Shown here: positions 42,420 to 46,060 of the stretch, piece after piece
Position numbering within the stretch: position 1 is the first letter of the stretch
Layout: each line of letters opens with the position of its first letter
From: Schoenoplectus triqueter
Taxonomy: Eukaryota; Streptophyta; Magnoliopsida; Poales; Cyperaceae
Reading direction: 5' to 3'
DNA: 46,060 nt
NCBI GenBank assembly: GCA_964058805.1
Contig: CAXKVV010000343.1
Location: forward strand, 1-46,060
The notes under the pieces: generated by a model
What the model saw: the letters and a program-made list of their open reading frames with translations, nothing else
What the model was told of the DNA's origin: nothing
Database searches by the model: none
Made by a program: the position numbers and the translations under genes

Positions 42420-45400
42420 GAGGATCCATACTTGATACTTCAACAAGTTTTCTAATTTCTAATATCATATTGGTATAGTAGATTCTTCAGCTCCGCCAAA
42501 TATCAAATATGCTATCATGACTAGTGAACTGATAAATTTGTGTGTAGTGCATATCACGTACTAACACATAACGTATTCAATACGGTACATATTATGTCAA
42601 CACATGTTTATACATTTAGGCATATTTTAATATTTCAAAATCTTATGCTTTGATGTCTCAAAATTTTAAATACCCGAACATACACATTTAAAATACGTGG
42701 CATATCTAACACCACGTACAAGATGTGTTCGTGTTTACTTATGTTTATCATGTATAGGCATTTCTGTAGCACATATAAATCCAAAAATATATATTAAAAA
42801 ATTATAAAAAAACTCAAAATAATTAGAAAAATATGATAAAATTAGAAAAATCATGAAGTGCTATGCATATCTTTATACGTACTACATGCGCGTGTTTGTG
42901 TTTTATGTGTGTGTTAAACCGTGTTAAAATTGTTCAGACGGTGAACACACACGTTTAAGAACACTACACATCCGACATATGAATATGTCTTGTGCTAACA
43001 CATGTAGACAGGGGCGGATGTAGCCTATACCAGGGGGGTCAACTGACCCCCCTGGATTTTAAAAAATAGTATTTTTAGGTTAAAGTTTTGTTAATCTGAC
43101 CTCCTTTGGATTGTCTGATTATTTTTTATTAAGAAAAAAATATTTAATATCGTGGATAATGAAAGAATTATGTAAAAAAATTAAAATATGAATTTAAGTA
43201 GAGAAAAAAAAATTTATCGCTATGATTATTTATTATTTAGAGTTTTTATTATTTTTTAATATATAAAAGATATTATTTTTATATTTTTATTTAATATCCG
43301 ATTAGTTAATGAATTTAAACCCGATAAACTATTGAATCCGATTATTGACCCCACTAATTAAAATCATACATCCGCCCCTACATTTAGATACGAATATGCA
43401 TCCATACATGTGCTCACGTATCAAACACGCTTGTCAATTCTCTAACCATAACCCTGCTCAGTGTTATTTAATAAACAAAAATAAGCCAAATATTAAATTC
43501 TATCTGGGCAAGAAAAGCTCGTATAATTACGATTAGCTTCCCCTCATAATTTTATATTAATTTAATATATATCTGAGGTGTAGAAGATTAACAACCTGGG
43601 TTCCGGAACTCTTCTACAGTTTTCGCCTTCTCGTGTTATTTTCCCGCTGGGTCCCGAAATTTTTTTTTATCGGTGGGAAATGCTAAATTATAGATTATTT
43701 TATGTAATATTTTTATTATTTAATTTAAATAAATTATTATCACATTTAAGTTGGATGACAAAAATATTGCATAAAATAAGTTGCATATAATGTTATTATT
43801 GTGAATAATAACTCTAATAATAGATTTAGATAAATAATTGTATCTCTTGACATTTTTCCCATGTTAATTTAATCAAGTATTATTCGAAGCTGTGGTCTTT
43901 TTCCTTTTCCCAAATTATCGGCCGGAAAACGGTAAATTACAACATCGTTAAAAGCTGCATAGAAAGATTGCTGAAATTGAGGCTTCATTCTTCAACTTTA
44001 AAGTCGCAAGTGAGAAATGATGTGAAATCAATAATGTAAGAAATGATGTGAAATCACGAGGACTGAATTTGACAACAATAGTCGCGCACTCGCGCTATAT
44101 GAATATGATGAAATGGCACGTCGGCACTGGCCCCACCCGAATTGTTGGCTGCAGCTATCTTCATACTTCATACCAATAAATAAAGTGTTTACTGTGAAGA
44201 AGGAATATAATATATAACATAGACAACGAATTAATTTGCGGCTGGGAGGTTCAAACTTTTTTAAATTAATTTTTGAGTTTAAATTTCTTTCGGTATTGAT
44301 TTTGTATCGAAATTTATATTTTATTTTTTTCCTAATTTTATATGATGCTTGTTATGAATTTCGATACAAAAATCAATGACTGAACCCAAATTGATTAAAG
44401 AACTTTGAACCTTTCCGTTCCCATTAATTTGAAGGTTATCACTGCCTGCATATGAATAGTTTTAAAGTTTATAATTACAATCTAGATGAGTCGGTGTATA
44501 AATTTTGGTATAATTTAAGAGTTATTTAGTTATCAATTGAGTGTTGATAAAATTAGCTCGTTGATTTTTACGAATCATTAGATAAATATTTAATAATTTA
44601 TTAAATTGGAACACTATTGTATACACGTCATGTTCAGATTACAGTGAACATATTAACAACTTTACTTGACTTTCAATTGTTTTCAGATTATAGTGCCTAA
44701 AAATACTTTTAATAAGGATCTTAATAAATATAGTAATCTTATCAAAAGTATTAAATTATAATTATGACTGTCACAATAAAATAACTTAAATATTTACGGA
44801 GGCCGTATATTATTTTTGTTTAGAAAAACATATATATTATACAAAAAATACTACATATCTATTTTTAATTCGAAAATGAAATGCTTCACATTGCACCCAA
44901 TTTGATGTGCCTAGATTCGCATGTATTTCTTTTATTATCATTATCATCAAATAAATGACAAAACACATTATGCGCAAGCATGCTAGAAAACTTTTTTTTT
45001 AGGAAAAGCCCTTAGACATATTACTAAGAAATTTTCAATGTTCAATATTACACACCCTTAGACATATTACTAAAAAATTTAACCGGAATGAATTTCAAAT
45101 AAAAAAATCTCTAAGGGTATATGCGCACTGAATTGAGAGAATTGTCGATCAAGTAATCACATGGGAAGGGCAGAGCATGACAGAGGTCGGAGGCTGTGCT
45201 GGAGAGAGGTCGGCGCATCAGGCAGCATATGCCTTTGTAGCTTGTTCTAATCTATTTTTTTATGTGCATGACATTACATTATCACTTATCACTTTGACAT
45301 ATGAATGTATGATATGTCATTTACTTTACAGCGTTCTTATTTTATAATTTTGTATGTTAACTGTTAAGAGGAGATATTTTGATCGAAATCATGCGAGTGT

Positions 45401-46060
45401 ATGTTAAGAGGTCTGGACATATATTATATAATTAAAACATTGACTCTTGCATAAATTTCATATAAATCTTAATCATTCCCTATTCAATCAGATGTCATTA
45501 AATATGGTGTATTATATATTTCAACATTTTGTTATAAATATAAAGACTAACATCAAATTTGGTATTTCTTTTGTCGTGCATGACATAACAAATGTAGTAT
45601 AATTTAAACAATGAACTTTAAAGTTATAAGTAAATTTTATAATAATCATCAACAATCTATTTCAATGGATTCCATCCTAAAAAATCTGGCTGTTGAAGCC
45701 AGTTACGGTGCTTCAACGAAATTCTAGAGGGGCCGGACGGCAGCATATGAAATCCAAAGCTTCAGAAACTTGTGAGCTTTAAATTTACAACATATCTCAT
45801 TTTAATCATAATAATGTCAAAAAGTTCCATATTCATATCACATCATATCAATTTTAGATTGATACAACACTAAAAAAAATAATTGCAATAATTAAAAATC
45901 CGTCTCACAACCGCACCTCACAATAATAATTTTTATTTAACCAAATAAATATTTTTTTCTTGAACATGAAAGTTACACAATCTGAACATTATAATTATGA
46001 ATACAGGAGTAAGCGATAATATTACACAAAAAGAATTCCTGAAAAAATTGCAGTGGGTTT
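42420..46060. repeat. Large inverted repeat, right arm (runs off the window)
   Basis: Reverse complement of 35445-38590 (anchors given there). It is longer than the left arm because it carries a hAT MITE (43009-43380) and about 100 extra bases near 43570-43670. The match continues to the last base of the window, so the outer end is not seen. No gene was recognised. Confidence 0.85.
43009..43380. mobile_element. hAT MITE, CAGGGGCGGATGTAG end
   Basis: The ends are CAGGGGCGGATGTAG and TACATCCGCCCCTA. The 8-bp flanks CATGTAGA (43001-43008) and CATTTAGA (43381-43388) differ at one base. The left arm of the inverted repeat reads through without it near 37955, so the insertion came after the inverted duplication. 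It has the same length class as 40921-41293. Confidence 0.88.

Noticed and set aside
42222..42455. 77-residue plus-strand ORF starting MTKVTEQTIKQRKK
   Set aside because: I considered an organelle-derived or ribosomal fragment, but no family matches and its end runs into the inverted-repeat arm, where the frame is not preserved in the partner arm.

Overview
The window is nuclear DNA of a flowering plant, most likely a eudicot. It is AT-rich, genes are sparse and intron-containing, small non-autonomous DNA transposons (MITEs) are common, and three conserved plant coding units are recognisable: a Nudix-like protein, a Lys/Arg-rich nuclear-type protein and the second exon of a plant-specific FLZ zinc-finger gene. 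I cannot name the species.

Layout. (1) About 575-6320 and 8950-16735 are two diverged copies of one segment in direct orientation. Each holds two minus-strand copies of a tiny two-exon gene, four in all (A 927-1153, B 5081-5319, C 9983-10012 broken, D 15596-15823). Each intact copy has a TATA box, a first ATG that opens 12-13 codons, a 117-128 bp GT-AG intron and a 21-23 codon second exon. The predicted peptides are 33-36 residues with conserved cysteines and match no family I know. MITEs and insertions separate the two segments. (2) 18463-19278 (minus) is a complete single-exon Nudix-like gene with a degenerate Nudix box. (3) 21217-23465 (plus) is a complete three-exon gene for a 238-residue basic protein. 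(4) 23838-25125 is a promoter and leader segment that recurs at 39998-41870. (5) 26832-30200 is a GC-rich, strand-asymmetric tandem array with a 50-bp unit and about 65 units. It is packed with G-quadruplex motifs, and its long ORFs are artefacts. (6) 30230-35440 is intergenic, with hAT-type and foldback MITEs, a SINE-like fragment and a 48-bp triplicate. (7) 35445-38590 and 42420-46060 form a very large inverted repeat with arms of 3.1-3.6 kb and a 3.8-kb spacer. The right arm runs off the window. The spacer holds the FLZ exon and the second promoter/leader copy.

There is no operon logic, as expected for a plant. The shared theme is repeated duplication (tandem, dispersed and inverted), with MITE insertions that can be ordered in time because empty sites survive in the sister copies. 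The strongest candidate for an undescribed system is the A-D micropeptide gene family. The 50-bp G-rich array and the large inverted repeat are the main structural curiosities. All similarity statements come from reading the sequence by eye; no search or alignment program was run.
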